The notes under the pieces: generated by a model
Told to the model about the DNA's origin: nothing
Databases searched by the model: none
The model's input: the letters and a program-made list of their open reading frames with translations, nothing else
DNA from: Urechis unicinctus
Taxonomy: Eukaryota; Annelida; Polychaeta; Xenopneusta; Urechidae
Assembly: GCA_034190875.2 (NCBI GenBank)
Contig: CM067356.1
Span: 73,599,644-73,663,643, forward strand
Length of the DNA: 64,000 nucleotides
Reading direction: 5' to 3'
Program-made: the position numbers and the translations under genes
In this document: positions 50,375-64,000 of the stretch, piece after piece
Layout: each line of letters begins with the position of its first letter
How positions within the stretch are numbered: the stretch's first letter is position 1

Positions 50375-50850
50375 ACACAGCAATTTGATGCAGAATGCCT
50401 TACTTTGACGGACCAGACAATTATTGATGACACAAAATATATACAAGCAATTCAAGACTGCATCGTTCCTAGAACATTTGCTGCTCTATCGCAGATCCAC
50501 ATACTTCATTTAATTCTCGCCATCCATGCAACGCCGCTCATTAATTTATCTGCCGCGTTAATTTAAGCAGGTTGTGTCCAACGTATCAGCCTCTCTAGGC
50601 AATGTAAATGTTGACAAGCTCAGCAATTTGAGCAGGACATTTAATCTGGATCTCCTGTTTGATATTGGAAACACACAGACGCTCACACGGACTACCGTGG
50701 GTTCGCAAATGGACGACATTTTAAAATATTGATCACGTTCGCAGACCTTACAAAGTGCTCCGCGTACACAGCAGCATGGATACAAATCGGCACACTCGGG
50801 CGCTGCCTCTGTGTTGGAATGCTGGCATATTTCTAGCGCATAGAAAGGTA
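50375..50850 (+). other. Candidate exon-like open stretches at the 3' end of U2
   Basis: After tcatttctag (50,365-50,374) a frame of 67 codons is open (SRQTQQFDAECLTLTDQTII...). After aatttaagcag another is open for 54 codons (VVSNVSASLGNVNVDKLSNL, then SRTFNLDLLFDIGNTQTLTR, ending DDILKY). An overlapping third frame reads RGFANGRHFKILITFADLTK, then CSAYTAAWIQIGTLG. In U3 (63,345-63,770) the second frame differs by one residue, while the first and third acquire stops or a 1-bp insertion. Overlapping plausible frames argue for caution. None matches a family I know. Confidence 0.22.
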
Positions 50851-51204
50851 TCTGTTTTCATTTATATCTCCGTCACTAATAACCACCATGCCTCATTTGT
50901 ATGGCATCTAGAGGCCACTCATTCAAGAACTCCCTGGAACCAACGCTTGGATAGCTGGATAATGTAAGCACACAAAGTCGGACTCTTCAACGATTTCAAC
51001 CTAGTGTTGTTTCAATTATATTAATGCTGCAGCCCATAAATCCGCACGTTGACCGAGAAGATATGTATATCGCGACGACGCTTTTAGCTTTTATCTGCAA
51101 GGAACTCCGGGTTTGGAGAATCTAATGGTGATGGATGGCAACATTTACTCACGAAATAGCGTCGGAGATTTAGTATGACTGCCGGTAAAAACGATTGCTT
51201 CTGT

Positions 51205-52500
51205 ACTCTTTGCTCTAAAAACAATATGCGGTTAGCATGGCTGCAGCATTGATGGAAAATGTGAACTTAGAAAGAGGACTTGCATATTATAAACTGATGG
51301 AATGTGGAATGGTCGGATCTTTAAACATTGCCATTGCTTTAACAATTACAATATACACTGCATAATTGAGTGATGAGACGGGTAATGTGGTGGCTGCATT
51401 CTTCCACCAAACATAAGGAAATTAGATTTATGTATTTCAGGCACACAATCACTGTGGACTCCTCAATTATTGTATTTAAATGACCTCAAATTATAACAGG
51501 CACCAAGTGTTTATTCGTATTTACTAGAAAGACGAAATGGTTGTTTTAAAAGAAATGCCCATCCGCTTTGTTGCAGAGCTATTGGATAGGCAAAACACCT
51601 CTTTGCCGTTAGTATGCAGTGCGCTTACCATATAACGTACATATTTTACTAAACGTCACGTATTAATTATCACCATCTGTTATTCATTCGATCACCTATG
51701 ACTTTCGATAACGTCTATTGCAGAATTCTGACGAATTCATGATTATTCAGACGGCTGACGCGAATAATCTTACCACAATCACGCTTCCGTGGTCATTGAA
51801 ATGTGCATTCGTTATATGGTGCATAGAAATATGCATTTGTGTATTGTTTTAAGATTCCATCAAAACGGCAAAACTATTGGTTTGCTTCTATAGTAAAACG
51901 TTTGTATCTGCATGTTGTAGTCGGTTATTGTGCATCATTCCTGGTTGGTATGCACCGATTGCTGATGTTACTGCGATATTCTGAATCGCTTTTCTTACTG
52001 CCAATGATAGGCAAACAATGTGATATGCATAGTCTACAATGACGGCGTTTTAAACATAACGCTGGTAATAGTAGTCACTTGTGCAACAAAAAATGGAGAA
52101 CATTATTTTGAGCAATCAACAAAATAGATTGGCGCTTGAATTATATTATCAAAGTTGTTTGTAACATCGCAGGACGCAAGCATTGTCGTCAACTCCCTGT
52201 CCGCGTAGCGACAAGCAGAAGAATGGCTGAGGTGATATGGGGATGGGCTTATAATGACAAAGATCTTTTACCTGCATGATAGCTCAATTAGAACTGCCCG
52301 TAATAAAGCGTGTACACGAGCTTGATATGCTCGATTGGTGCTTAAATTACGGATGCAATGGATATTCTTTGATATTCATTCTGCTATATGGGATGTCATA
52401 TCCATTACTAACAGTGCAAAAACAAGCGCTAGCATCGCAGTGCGGAACAAGATTACAAAAGCAATGTTTGAACATTCTAGAGTAAATAATCGACCCCGTG
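51205..52500. other. Spacer between U2 and U3, nothing recognised
   Basis: Anonymous AT-rich DNA. Open frames of 60-70 codons at 51,839-52,042 and 52,276-52,485 show no domain. Confidence 0.4.
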
Positions 52501-52559
52501 AACCATGCCAGGCATTATAAGCAATCTGAGGATAAAACTACGGAGCTTTATATAACTGG

Positions 52560-55500
52560 GCGGTATCTGTAATCTCCATTTGTCTACAATCAATGGTCTT
52601 CAGAATACTCAGGATATAGACGTTTATCATCCATTGCCATTGTATGTCGATGCTCACAATGAGCAATAAGCAATGTATCAATCCTGGAGTTAAATTTTGT
52701 CAGCAATTAAAGTTTATGTATTTAAGACAACCGAACGCACAGAAGCTTAACGATATGTTTCGGTAGGTATGGGGCCGCCGAATCATTGCAATTGTGCACT
52801 GTTAGTATTCGAAGCGGACATATGTATGCGAAGCGGACATTATGTTAATTCGCTTCCGAGATATAAGCTGTTGTACCACCGGAATTTTCCAATAAGATGA
52901 CCTAACGAAACAATGTGCAGCCTTCACCATAATTTGTCACGCACCACGCAGCGATATAACTCCTGGTTGCATGTATGATGATGGCATTTATTGCTCTTTC
53001 ATGAATTGATGCTTAATCGGCACCTCGTTCACATCAGATATGCCAGTAATTTAACATGAATAACAATTCCTACTGGTTTAAAAGTGGTTATTATTTAGGG
53101 TGCAGTGAATTATGACAATTATAACGCCATTTTAAACACCAAATCAGCTGCTATGGTAGCTAAATTTACAAACCATCTCAAACAAATGCTGTGTGTGATA
53201 AACTCAATTGGATACCGATAAAAGCCAACCTGGCAGATTATGTATGAATGAACAATTACCTATCTGCGGTTTTAAATGGCATTCGTCAGGCTTGGTGCTT
53301 CCATTATCTGTGTTTTACGACAATACTGGCGAACCACATATAAATCATATCGATATCGGACAATGACGCTTCGAATGATAATTATTTTGTGGATAGAGCA
53401 TAAATCACGTAAGTTGAGCCATTAAGGGACAGTTTGCGGCCAGGCTCTATCTTGTTAGCAAATGATAACGTAGCGAAGTTTATATTCGCTACAAAACTAG
53501 CATACAAGAGCTATGTGTCGTTGAGCTATGTGTCATTATAAATGTTTTATTGTTAGTCAAGCAGGACAATATCACGTGACAGGAAGTCATCGTACTAATC
53601 TGTATAGTACAGTCAGTTTCCGCGACTACTGCTAACGGATATAATTTACGATATTCTAGATGCCAATCATCAGAGTTATTATAATCTAGCTGTAATAGAG
53701 CGTCGAACAAGTCAGACCGAATGAATGAGCAGCCTGCTTCTGCGAATTCCCAGTAGGGTTGAATGCAATGTCCAATCTGTTTCGATATTGTCATAATAGC
53801 TGTTATTGGGGACGCGTATATGGCCTCTTGTGACCCAGAGATGTCGCAGACAACAACACCCGATAGCCAAGATCCAGAAAACCTATTTTAATTGTATTGA
53901 AAGAATGCTACACACTACACAAAAATCTGAGAGGAGTGATTGTCTCCGACCATTCTACGCCATCTACCAGGTCGACCATTACTCTACCACATGCAATAAA
54001 TAACCCGACGATACATCCTGATTTTTGGATATGATACAACAAGAGGTAAACATGAGCAGTGATGGCGGATAGCGGATCAAGAGATGTGTAAGTTTAGCTG
54101 GGTATCATGTCTTCACAGATAACCCCGTAGCACTTCGATTCGAGAGGGAGGCAGGTCCAGAATTGCAGATTGTTCCCACCGCCATATTGAGCAGCAGCCG
54201 CATTGCAAGATAACCCTCCAAAGCCTGTGATTTGCAAAGCAGCAACTATCACTAGGATAAATAACGAAGTGAGCCAGGATCAAAGTCCACATCTAAGAGG
54301 CACAATAAGACAGAAGAGATGGAAGGGTATCAAGAGACCGGTGGTTCAATCCACTGCTGTAGCAAATTACTGGATTCAAAACCTGTCTGATGGTCAGAGC
54401 TGATCAGTTCCTTCCCCTCGCACGGCACGTCATGCAGTTCAGTGTAAATGCAATGCAATTAATTAAACGAATTTGTTTTGCCCGAGCAAAGACACGTGTG
54501 TTGGCTTGTGCATATGTGAGATGCTGTTCATATGGTTTGTAAAAGGATGGACAATATCTACTAAACTGACGTGGTCTACATGCCTGAGTCATGTTTGAGA
54601 AGATTAATCGAACGAATTGTTGCCTGTCCTTGGCACAGGCTTTCGATATATAGAGCTTTATGATGTCATCGACAACCTGAATCTAATTAGTTATTTCTTT
54701 TGAGAGGTGCACTAGTTTGTTTATTAATTATAATCGCGTTTGAACGATATACGCTATGTAAATGATATATGATCAATTATTGCGGTTTATCGCTCCTATA
54801 ATCGACGGCTTTGTATTTAACTGTAACGTATGCAGATGACTGATTGCTTTTACATATTAAATGAACATCCATTCCCGGTATACTATCTTACTATAAGCAA
54901 TGCAAATGATCTCTATTTGGTTTCAGTACAGTGTCATATGCACGATGACCAGGCTGGCAATTAATCCATTTAGATTACTGGTTAATAACTCCGCGAAGGG
55001 TACACCAAATACTCATTGCATTAATTTTTAATGTTTAAAATGTGACAACTTTTTGGATAGTTGCCCTTTAAAAAGTAGCCACCCGAGGAGAGCCATGCGT
55101 GTTTGATACACATTATTCAAATATTCCAATTATTTGCTATATGTGACTCGAGCTACGAAATGGGAATTAGGGCCATTTTCCATGTTCAGTAAATGTAAGT
55201 GAGAACAAGCCGAGTTCGGTTAAACTTTTGAGACGATGCTTCACAGGGAGCCATTTACAATTTCATACTGATCCTTTTGTAACATCAGTGTTAACCATGT
55301 CATTAAAACATATCTATATCGCTATGCAACCAAATTTGTCCGTGTAAGGAACCGTTAGAAACCATTAATTGCCCCGGATAAATCTCACTTATTGTGCCAC
55401 TGCAGCAAGGGTGGTGCTTTTCGTGCTCACAGAAGATAAGTTTGATTGTTAGAACGGCAATTGTGCATCATACTGAACCTTCGTAGCTCACAGTCATATT

Positions 55501-58500
55501 TATATTGGTCACTACTCTACTTACAATGGCGGTCAATGTTCGTCATGTGGTCAGCGTGCAAACCATACCGCATCTTATGCCTCACATATCCATATCTAAG
55601 ATCACAGCACGCATAAGCATAGAATGAATTCAATATTTACAGATCATAACACATATCCAACAGCAAGCGACTGGTGCAAACACACAATCACATATAACCG
55701 AATTTGCGGAAACTCACTTGATGTTAATTCGATAAAGCCGCGACAATGAATTCCATGTACACACTAGTCATCAACAGAGCAAACATACATTCTTTCGGCG
55801 CCATATTGCCTCGGGTCACCACCACGACTACGTTCGATGTCCGTTTCCCTGTGGTCCTCATAAGTGTCAGAGATTATGACCCTGACCAGCGGTCGCTTTT
55901 GGAGTGAACACGCTTCTTCCTTGTCGAAGCCATTACGCCCGTCTACATTCATCAGCAAGGAACTTTGTCAACCACTGATGCATGTTGCCGGCTCGTGATA
56001 CCAGTCTGTTGATTAACGATAAATACATAGATTATGCACAATGAATTCATGCCTCGGCAGTTGACACTGCTTAGTGGTTGAAGTTAATCCCTTCATTACT
56101 ATCAACTTAATCTTGTTATCACTATTACTAAGCTACCAATCCATTATGCCTATATAATTATTTCTGTAGCTAAACAAATATCAACTGCAACAAGGATACC
56201 TTAAAACAACAAAGCATGCATTTATCACAAAATAAGGTTATTTTTGTTACGTTCATTGCTTTACTTTTTTATATAAAATCTAGGTCTTCTGACGTGAAAT
56301 TCATACATTGCTGCATACAATAGACCACTTAATTATATAATCAAGATACCTTATAATCGAGTCAACATGCCTCGCAGCCCTATAGTGTACTCTTTAAGTG
56401 ATATTATTGAATGTGATGACAGTAAACCTTCAATTAATTTGCCTGATAAAAGAAAGATGTATTTTGCTTCAGCCACTTTCTACCTGCATCGTGTCGGTGG
56501 TGCGGCTATTACTACACGTTGTGTTACTTATTACCGAGCCACACCAAGGCAAATTTGCAATTGCACTGCAACATGCGGGGCAATGGTTTCCATGGCCCTT
56601 GTCAATTCACGCAGCGCAGCATATGGTTAATATGGTTCTCGCAGCATATGGTTAATAATCATTTGGGATAGATTTGATAGTATCCTATAGCAGTAGTGTG
56701 TTTACCGCTCACGTAACGTTATCCAAAATGAGCAAATACAATTAAGCTAAGCAACATAAATATATATCTACATTTGCACTGTACTCTTGCAAATAATTAA
56801 CTTGCTTGCTTTACTTGAATGACTCATATAACACGAACGGCTCATGCAAATAGAGCATACAATTCAAAAGATACATTATCGCTGGGTATATATGCTAATT
56901 AATTGCAAATTGGATTACTACTGAATTACAAGATTGTTGAATTTTACAATTAGTTTGATATATAACTTCAGCTCATTTACAAATATGATTAGATGTCGCT
57001 GTTAGTTTGTTGGCTACACATCACATACTACCATAATATATGTGGCCATGCTTCTGACTATATCACAATGGGTATATCACACCCCGGATGCATGGCGACG
57101 ATAGTTACGTTAGGGTATTTTAATTTTATGAGGCGTCACATTCACTACAGTTCCGTTTTTGGTGGAGCCAAACCAGTGCAGCTAAGCTATATTTCGATTC
57201 AACAGCTTTTGTGTCTGAAGCGAAATCACACGATGTTTTATACATATATTCAATCGCTGCAAAATGTTAGATCAGACAGTTGCGTTTGGTCGAGGCATCC
57301 TGTAGCATGTATTTGAGCTTGTATTTGAGCTTATTTAGCTAGGTCGCATAGATTAAATATTTTTTGCAGAGCCATGAGGAAAATAATAAACTGTGAATAG
57401 CAGACTTACTATGCGAAGGATGTGTTTTCAGACTGATCACTCGTTTAGCGTTGAAGACATCAGTGTGTTTTTAGGACACATTGATGTGTATCCGCGCTAG
57501 AATGCTGGCATATACCTGGTGTAAGTGTCAGTAATCCTTCTCTGTAATTCCAATATCAGCTCTATTGATAAACAGTGCTCGCTGTTTGTTGAGTTCCTAA
57601 AGTCTAGACAGAAATACATGCCTGTCCGATAACACACTGACACACTGCTAAATACCCTGCGCCCCAATGGTGGTCAGAATCCAAAGATTGGTCCTCCTTG
57701 TAAGCCAGGCAAAAGTATACATTGGGTGAGTTGCAAATCGCTTTCCTTAATTGATATACTCAATCTTCGATCTAGGTAACAGTAACCGATGTTCCTTGGG
57801 AAAAATCATATCAATTGAAGTTTAACATGCATTGCAAAGTTTTGCGATATGCATTGGTATACATCAGTTCCCATCATTGTTTTGTATCACATATCTGAAA
57901 TAGAATGATTTGGAATTGGTTTGTTGCATTAACCATTTATTACTCTGAACTGTGTGCTATGACATTCAACCATAGGCTTTTGAATATCCACCGTTATAAT
58001 ACATCTGAAAGTTTCGGATTTTGTTTCTCGAAATTGTAATGATGATACTGGTGCAATACATAGGCCATTTTGCGAATACGACAAGTGTCAGCGATGTTGT
58101 TCTATTGCTTATGTTACAAAAGTGGATCGTAATGTAAAGCCAATAATGCAGATTAGCCACATCGCATCGGTATATAAATCTGAGAATAACAGCATGTTAT
58201 GTAGATGTCTTATCTATAGATCAAACCGACCGATCCTACTCCCATATTTGGCAGATACTAGTCGCTCAACCGACCAGAAGCTGATCTTCTCAGTCAAAAT
58301 ATTGATATCAGTAGATTCTGCTGCAAACCCGTCTGCACTTTGCGCTCTTTATCATAGAGAATAGATATTTTGAAGATACATCTACTCGCAGCAGAGTTGA
58401 TAAGGTTCCGTAATTCATTTTGGTAGCACAATGTCGCCCAGTGATACCCGAAAGCTCTCCGTGCTATCTAATCACTCAAATGTAATACAACAGTGTGCAT

Positions 58501-61500
58501 AATAGTCCTACTATGTTCCTATTGCGTGGCTTGTGAAATACACCCGCATTCCAAAATTCCATGAATAATCAAGTGCGTTTATGAGGAACCGCCAGCATTT
58601 ACCAAATCGCAACTGATGCATTGCCCAAAAACCTTTGGTAACATACGTTACCAATTCGAGTATATGTACCCTTCAATAAAACTTAATGGCAATTATCACT
58701 TTACAAAGACAGTTTGTGCTATGTATGAATTATATTTGCTTGAACCATCATGAATCAATCGAAAACTACTTTTGTACCAATGACATTCTAAAGCCGTATC
58801 GTATTTGGTGAGACAGCTACAATTGAAGTCAGATACATGTAATATGCTAAGGATCATATTATCATATTCTGTGCAGCAAGGGAAGCTAAACCATTGTTGA
58901 TCACATTCGCTGTTGAAGCAATGTAACCTATGCCGATGCACCACAATCCTAATATAATTGTATTGGACATTGTTTTGAATGCAGCTTATCCGCTGATATA
59001 CTCAGTGTCACAACGGTGATGTAAAACGCTACAAGAACATACCAAATGGACAATTGCACCTACAAACTGTATAATCGTATATCTAATAAGCGCCCCATTT
59101 ACTTTTAAGAACAGTCCATAATCTCGAGGACCGTAAATCTTGAGTTGCTGAATCAGCATTGGAACATGTAGTATAGCAGCACAGCACACTAGGGCCGGTT
59201 ATGTTAAACAGTTCCTGATTAAGCTGTTCATTTATTAAGTAATGTTGACAGAGCACGTCTTAACTTCATTAACAGATGTGCGCCTTGGCGCCAGCTTACT
59301 GGCAGAATGGTAGCTAGCTTACCTCTAGCAATTAACAATTTAGTCTCAAGTAGCTAGGCTGCAGGCAATGGAAATATCACCAATAACATACCTTATGGTT
59401 GTTAATCGCACCCTGATATTTTTGCTGCGTAGAATTTGAATAAGAATTGACAATTAAGCTGAACAAGTACAGTTTTCAAGACGCACAAAGAAATGGATTC
59501 ATTTAATGCGCCATTGTTTCCCAACCGGCAAGCTTACAATTATGCTGAGAAAGATTGATGGGCTAAGTAAGTTATTCCTTGGTATATCCGTTGGTGTATC
59601 CGTTGGTGTATCCTGTGAATCAAACCAGATCAGAACCCGGCCAGAATTTAAGGGTAAACATGATATATCACCATTACATACTGGATCAGTGTTAAATACT
59701 AATAAACAGGGCGTTTGTTTAGTTACACAGAAGTTTTGTGCTTGATGCTATCGTCACAGTTGGCAAAACGATGTGTATCGGAACTAGTAATGGCTTATCA
59801 TGCAAGCATTACAGACACAGCATCGGACAATATAAGAAGTAATGAAGCTATCTATTTATGGGACTGCTCCTCAATCTTCATCTTCTCCTCATTATTGCAT
59901 TGGGAAACCTCTCTTAGTTACTATTATATGTTGCTGAATCTGTGCCTGAGACTTTAATTGTGATGAATGGTACTCTATAAGGAACCCACCGCTGATGCAC
60001 AGCCTTAAAATACGGAAAACGGTATATTACCTACAGAAACATTTTAAAACCCACCATAGTGTTATAAAAGTTTTAAAAATCAGCATCTGCAGGGAAGACT
60101 AAACAATTATGTACCATTAATAATTTATGTGAACGAGCGTGTATTTTGCAACGAGCAAGCACCGCAACCCTGTTCGTTCGTTCACAGAATAGTTCAGTCC
60201 GTGGAATATATCCAGGGCTTTACTTTTAAATGAACGATACGAAATGTATGCGATCTATAGCAATGTTTGATTCTTTTTATAATCGAAAATCAAATATCAT
60301 GGGACATGCAAAGAATCTATGAAACAGTCGATGAACTTTTGGATAACAAGTTAATGAACGAGTGAATATTTCATACGGAATAAATTGCATTCTGCGAATA
60401 GCTATGTCTCGGGTGACGTATATGTAAGCAGCATACTATTTGCAAGATGTTCTGATCTCGCTTCTATATATGCATACATATAGACAAGGTATAAATTCTG
60501 CTCTGGTTGATGCATAGCACGCGAATTGTTGCCTCAATAAGCAGGCCGAGGCTTCTAGCAAAGTACGATAAATGTAAATTGCTGGATAATAATAAGCAGC
60601 AAGATTAATCCGGCGATCATAACTTTTGCTAGTTGTGTATTTTAATGATAAGAGGACACTGGAGTGTTTAGCAAACGGTAGACAATTCAGACTTGCTGTT
60701 AGTTAAGACTTGGCGTTCCGAACCTTCACGTTCCGAGATAACCTTCGTGCTTTCACATTATTTGGAATGACTACATATGCTTGGCTGGGGTACCATCGAC
60801 TATATATTGTTAAGTTAATGCAGTATTGGAATAATTTAGCTACTCAGCGTCATTACTTTCATCTCACAATCGAGGTCATTACATGACAAAATGACAAATG
60901 ACATATCAAGTCATGTGGGCAGCGACAGGCAACATGTCACCCAAATGGAGTCCGATGCATCTCCATCTTGCTGATGACGCGCGTGATTTTGTTTTCATTG
61001 CCACACAAAACTGCTATCTGCGGATGTATGCACCTTCTTCTGCGGCGGCTAGTTGGATGGGAAGAAAAACATTAAATCAAGGGTGAAATAAACAAGGAGC
61101 AATAAATGATTGATAGTATTACCGAAATATTTCTCCGTCAGCCGCAATGTTTACTGATACGGCACTCGGTGCGATTGTCTATTGTTTTATATGTATCTTT
61201 GCATGTACATAAGTCAGGTATGTGAATATACCTCGGCTGACGCTTGCGTCTTTCACCATGTCTACGCTACTGGAGAAGCGAGGCTTGATACTTTGTTTAT
61301 CGGTAGTGACATTGTTATACGGGTTATATCGTTGTTCGGCATGTTCCAATACTTTACTTGTACGGCAGTGTTAGGTGACAGGTCAAGGATTGCTCATCAT
61401 GATCACCGGATCACTAGTAGTGCAATGTTTATCGTCTTAGAAGCTCGTTGTTATGGAATAAAGCGAAACATTGCTTATTGTGTATGCAATTTATCTTCAG

Positions 61501-64000
61501 TTTTGTGGTTATATAAACCGACCTGGGGAGACACATAAATAGTGGTTATTTCGTTGATCGAAGATATATATTTTAGACACTGTGAGGTCAAATGCACAAT
61601 AATGTTCTACGACAGTACAGCATCACTCATCCTTCTATCATAATATAAAGCATCTCTGTACCCGAGTGTCTTGGGTGTTACCTTATTCTGTGAGTTTATC
61701 CTCAGATAGCGGTAAAAATATTGAATTCCCTCTAATTTACACGAGACCGTATATGCACAGGCATGTGACAAAACAACTACAAATAAGTATATTAATGCGT
61801 CTTGATGTATCGATGTCCAATCAGTTGCGCGTTAGAGAATCACATGATAAATAATGATAAATAATTAAAACATAAACATAGGAACTGTATCGCAATCCCG
61901 ATTGCCACGTCTATTTGCTTAAATAGGGTAACTGCGAAATATTGCTGCCAGTTGCTTTATAGTGTCGTTGTGAGACCCTCACTCGTCGGTGTTCGCACCA
62001 CAATGCGTTCATCGTCTGGATCAAGGAATCATAATCACCTGATCTATCTAGATTTCGTTGACGTCATCAGTTGAAATAAACAGTGAATTTTCAGGATTTG
62101 CTGTGGATCATTATGTATGGTTGGATATGACAAAATATGATAGCTTTGATTAACTGTACAGACCAATGCCAATAACAACAGTAAAATATCAACACACACT
62201 CAACTGTGAAGCGGTATCATCCGCTTGATTGCCTCAACACATCATATGTCATACTATGACTGCATGAAATTAGGATCTAGCATACATATGGTGATGCATC
62301 CATAAAAAATAGATCACACAATACTGGCATATATCAACGTTACACCTGAAAACTAATATTAACACTTCCATTGCAGTGTTCATGTTCTATGAAGCTTGTT
62401 TTAATTGAAAAGCATGCATCTGTCCATCAATGCCATTCATCAATATTAAGCCTTATGGTAGTTAGCACTGCATGCATTTCGCGTCACTCGATCCTATGTG
62501 GCGTTCTGTATAGGTTGTTAACCACGTCTTGCGTGATGTATAGGTTTTGATTGTCATGATCAAAGCCCTATGGCAATTCATGTTAGAAGAGATTCCTTAA
62601 TGCCTGTTTCCGGTGCTTTGCAAAGGCACCTTGATTATTACGCTTGGCCCGCATACGGTTGTTATATGTTAAAACGTTAAAACGTTTAATAAGTATGTGA
62701 ATGCGTCTTTAATAAAACAGTTTTCCTGTTTGTATTGGTGTAAAGTCACAGCATCGTACGATTTCGAATCGAGAGCACTAAATATCCATACATGCAGCAA
62801 CGTATCAATCTCCACTAACGCACACAGATTCAATGTGTATCCATGGAACTACCGATTTATTTATTCCGCGATTATTTACCGTCACTTGTCATCAGGAATT
62901 GCTCTTAATATTAACCTTAACTGTATTCATGAATTATCGGTGTATGTAGCAGATTAATTAAGTATATTAATGTGAGGAATGATTGATTCATGAGACTGTT
63001 CATATCCCAAACGAGATTCCGCAAGATATCCACATGTATATCTGTCATTGTTGCTATAATGTATATGAGGTGGTGTTCTAGGGTGGTTGTCACTTTTGTG
63101 CAAATAAAGATGATACTTTTCCTCTGGGCTTGCTTATTCATACAAGCTCTTCATATGTACTACCAATTATATTACTTATAGCTAGTTGGTGTTGATTACG
63201 ATTATGAACTAGCAACAACCGTTATCTATCACTTATTCAGCATCATCTCATTAAAGTCTGAAGACTTGCACCAAATGAATTAGCGATTCATATAATATAA
63301 CAACTGAATGCAATCTTAGTATTTTCATCGTTATTGATGGTTTTGGCAATTCTGGATCTCGGCAAACACAGCAATTTGATGCATCATGCCTTACTTTGAC
63401 GGACGAGACAATTATCGATGACACAAAATACATTCATTCAAAGCAAGACTGCATCGTTCCTAGAACATTCGCAGATCCACATTCTAGTTAATTTAAGCAG
63501 GTTGTGTCCAAAGTATCAGCCTCTCTAGGCAATGTAAATGTTGACAAGCTCAGCAATTTGAGCAGGACATTTAATCTGGATCTCCTGTTTGATATTGGAA
63601 ACACACAGACGCTCACACGGACTACCGTGGGTTCGCAAATGGACGACATTTTAAAATATTGATCACGTTCGCAGACCTTTCAAAGTGCTCGGCCTAACAC
63701 AGCAACATGGATACAAATCGGCACACTCGGGCGCCGCCTCTGTGTTGGAATGCTGGAATATTTCTAGCGCACAGTTAGATATCTGTTTTCACTTTTATCT
63801 CCGTCACTAATAACCACCATGCCTCATTTTTATGGCATCTGGAGGCCACTCATTCAAGAACTCCCTGTAACCAACACTTGGACAGCTGGATAATGTAAGC
63901 ACACAAGGTCAGACTCTTCGACGATTTCAACCTAGTGTTGTTTCAATTATATTAATGCGTCAGCCCATAAATCCGCACGTTGACCGATAAGATATGTATA
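52560..64000 (+). repeat. Large diverged repeat unit U3 (runs off right end)
   Basis: The left part (52,560-54,900) aligns with U1 1,540-3,420. The right part (60,460-64,000) aligns with U2 45,390-51,062 as given there. Between 55,000 and 60,400 I could not find convincing partners, so U3 either carries inserted DNA or that part has diverged beyond recognition by eye. The 87-codon frame at 56,367-56,630 and the 107-codon frame at 56,993-57,316 have no recognisable domains. The match to U2 is still strong at position 64,000, so the duplication continues past the window. Confidence 0.7.

Larger units (their letters stand above)
42700..51200 (+). repeat. Large diverged repeat unit U2
   Basis: It matches U3 in order: 45,390-45,490 with 60,460-60,560; 46,380-47,300 with 60,650-61,690; 48,430-49,130 with 61,735-62,440; 49,765-50,475 with 62,750-63,465; 50,560-51,062 with 63,484-64,000. 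The 45,500-46,370 and 47,350-48,425 stretches are missing from U3, and 49,130-49,760 is replaced by unrelated sequence. The last segment is visibly the most alike (about nine bases in ten or better by eye). No gene is recognised with confidence. Candidate exon-like frames are listed separately. Confidence 0.75.

Noticed and set aside
55764..55958. Open stretch reading FDVRFPVVLISVRDYDPDQR on + and a 64-codon frame on -
   Set aside because: It looks protein-like, but I found no counterpart in U1 or U2 and no splice context. Kept only as a curiosity.
56367..57316. Frames of 85-107 codons in U3
   Set aside because: No domain, no signal peptide, overlapping alternatives in other frames, and no matching copy found elsewhere in the window.

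Overview
The window is eukaryotic, AT-rich, gene-poor animal DNA. Evidence is split genes with GT-AG introns, long microsatellites ((ATGT)n, (AT)n, (GT)n, (CT)n), minisatellites, and relics of animal-type mobile elements. The only well-supported host gene encodes a secreted von Willebrand factor A (VWA) protein of a style common in marine invertebrates. Alpha-amylase relics and Polinton-like polymerase relics fit the same picture. My best guess is a lophotrochozoan such as a mollusc; this is inference.

Layout. 1-9 kb, 42.7-51.2 kb and 52.5-64 kb hold three diverged copies (U1, U2, U3) of a unit of roughly 8-12 kb with no confident gene. U2 and U3 are the closest pair, and U3 runs off the right end. 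9-18.8 kb is repeat-rich: copies of dispersed family R1, a 45-bp minisatellite flanked by CACT-type and GTGA-type tracts of opposite strand, a 28-bp minisatellite, poly-C and a long AT tract. 18.8-26.3 kb holds VWA gene copy A (20,260-23,392) flanked by alpha-amylase-like pseudogene fragments. 26.7-35 kb is a graveyard of element genes: a coiled-coil ORF in two copies of opposite orientation, an EEP-type nuclease relic, a SWIM-like zinc-binding relic, a family B DNA polymerase relic (Polinton/Maverick type), and a small membrane-protein ORF with one frameshift. 35.5-37.8 kb is simple repeats. 37.9-41.6 kb is VWA gene copy B with the same six-exon structure as copy A.

Central observation. The VWA gene is a tandem pair about 17.7 kb apart. 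The predicted protein has a signal peptide, an N-terminal domain resembling the soluble lytic transglycosylase/lysozyme fold (ES...GGIWQ motif), a VWA domain with a full MIDAS, and a C-terminal beta-rich domain ending in a hydrophobic tail. Each copy has a different frame-breaking deletion: 10 bp in exon 5 of copy A and 1 bp in exon 6 of copy B. As assembled, neither encodes the full protein with its tail.
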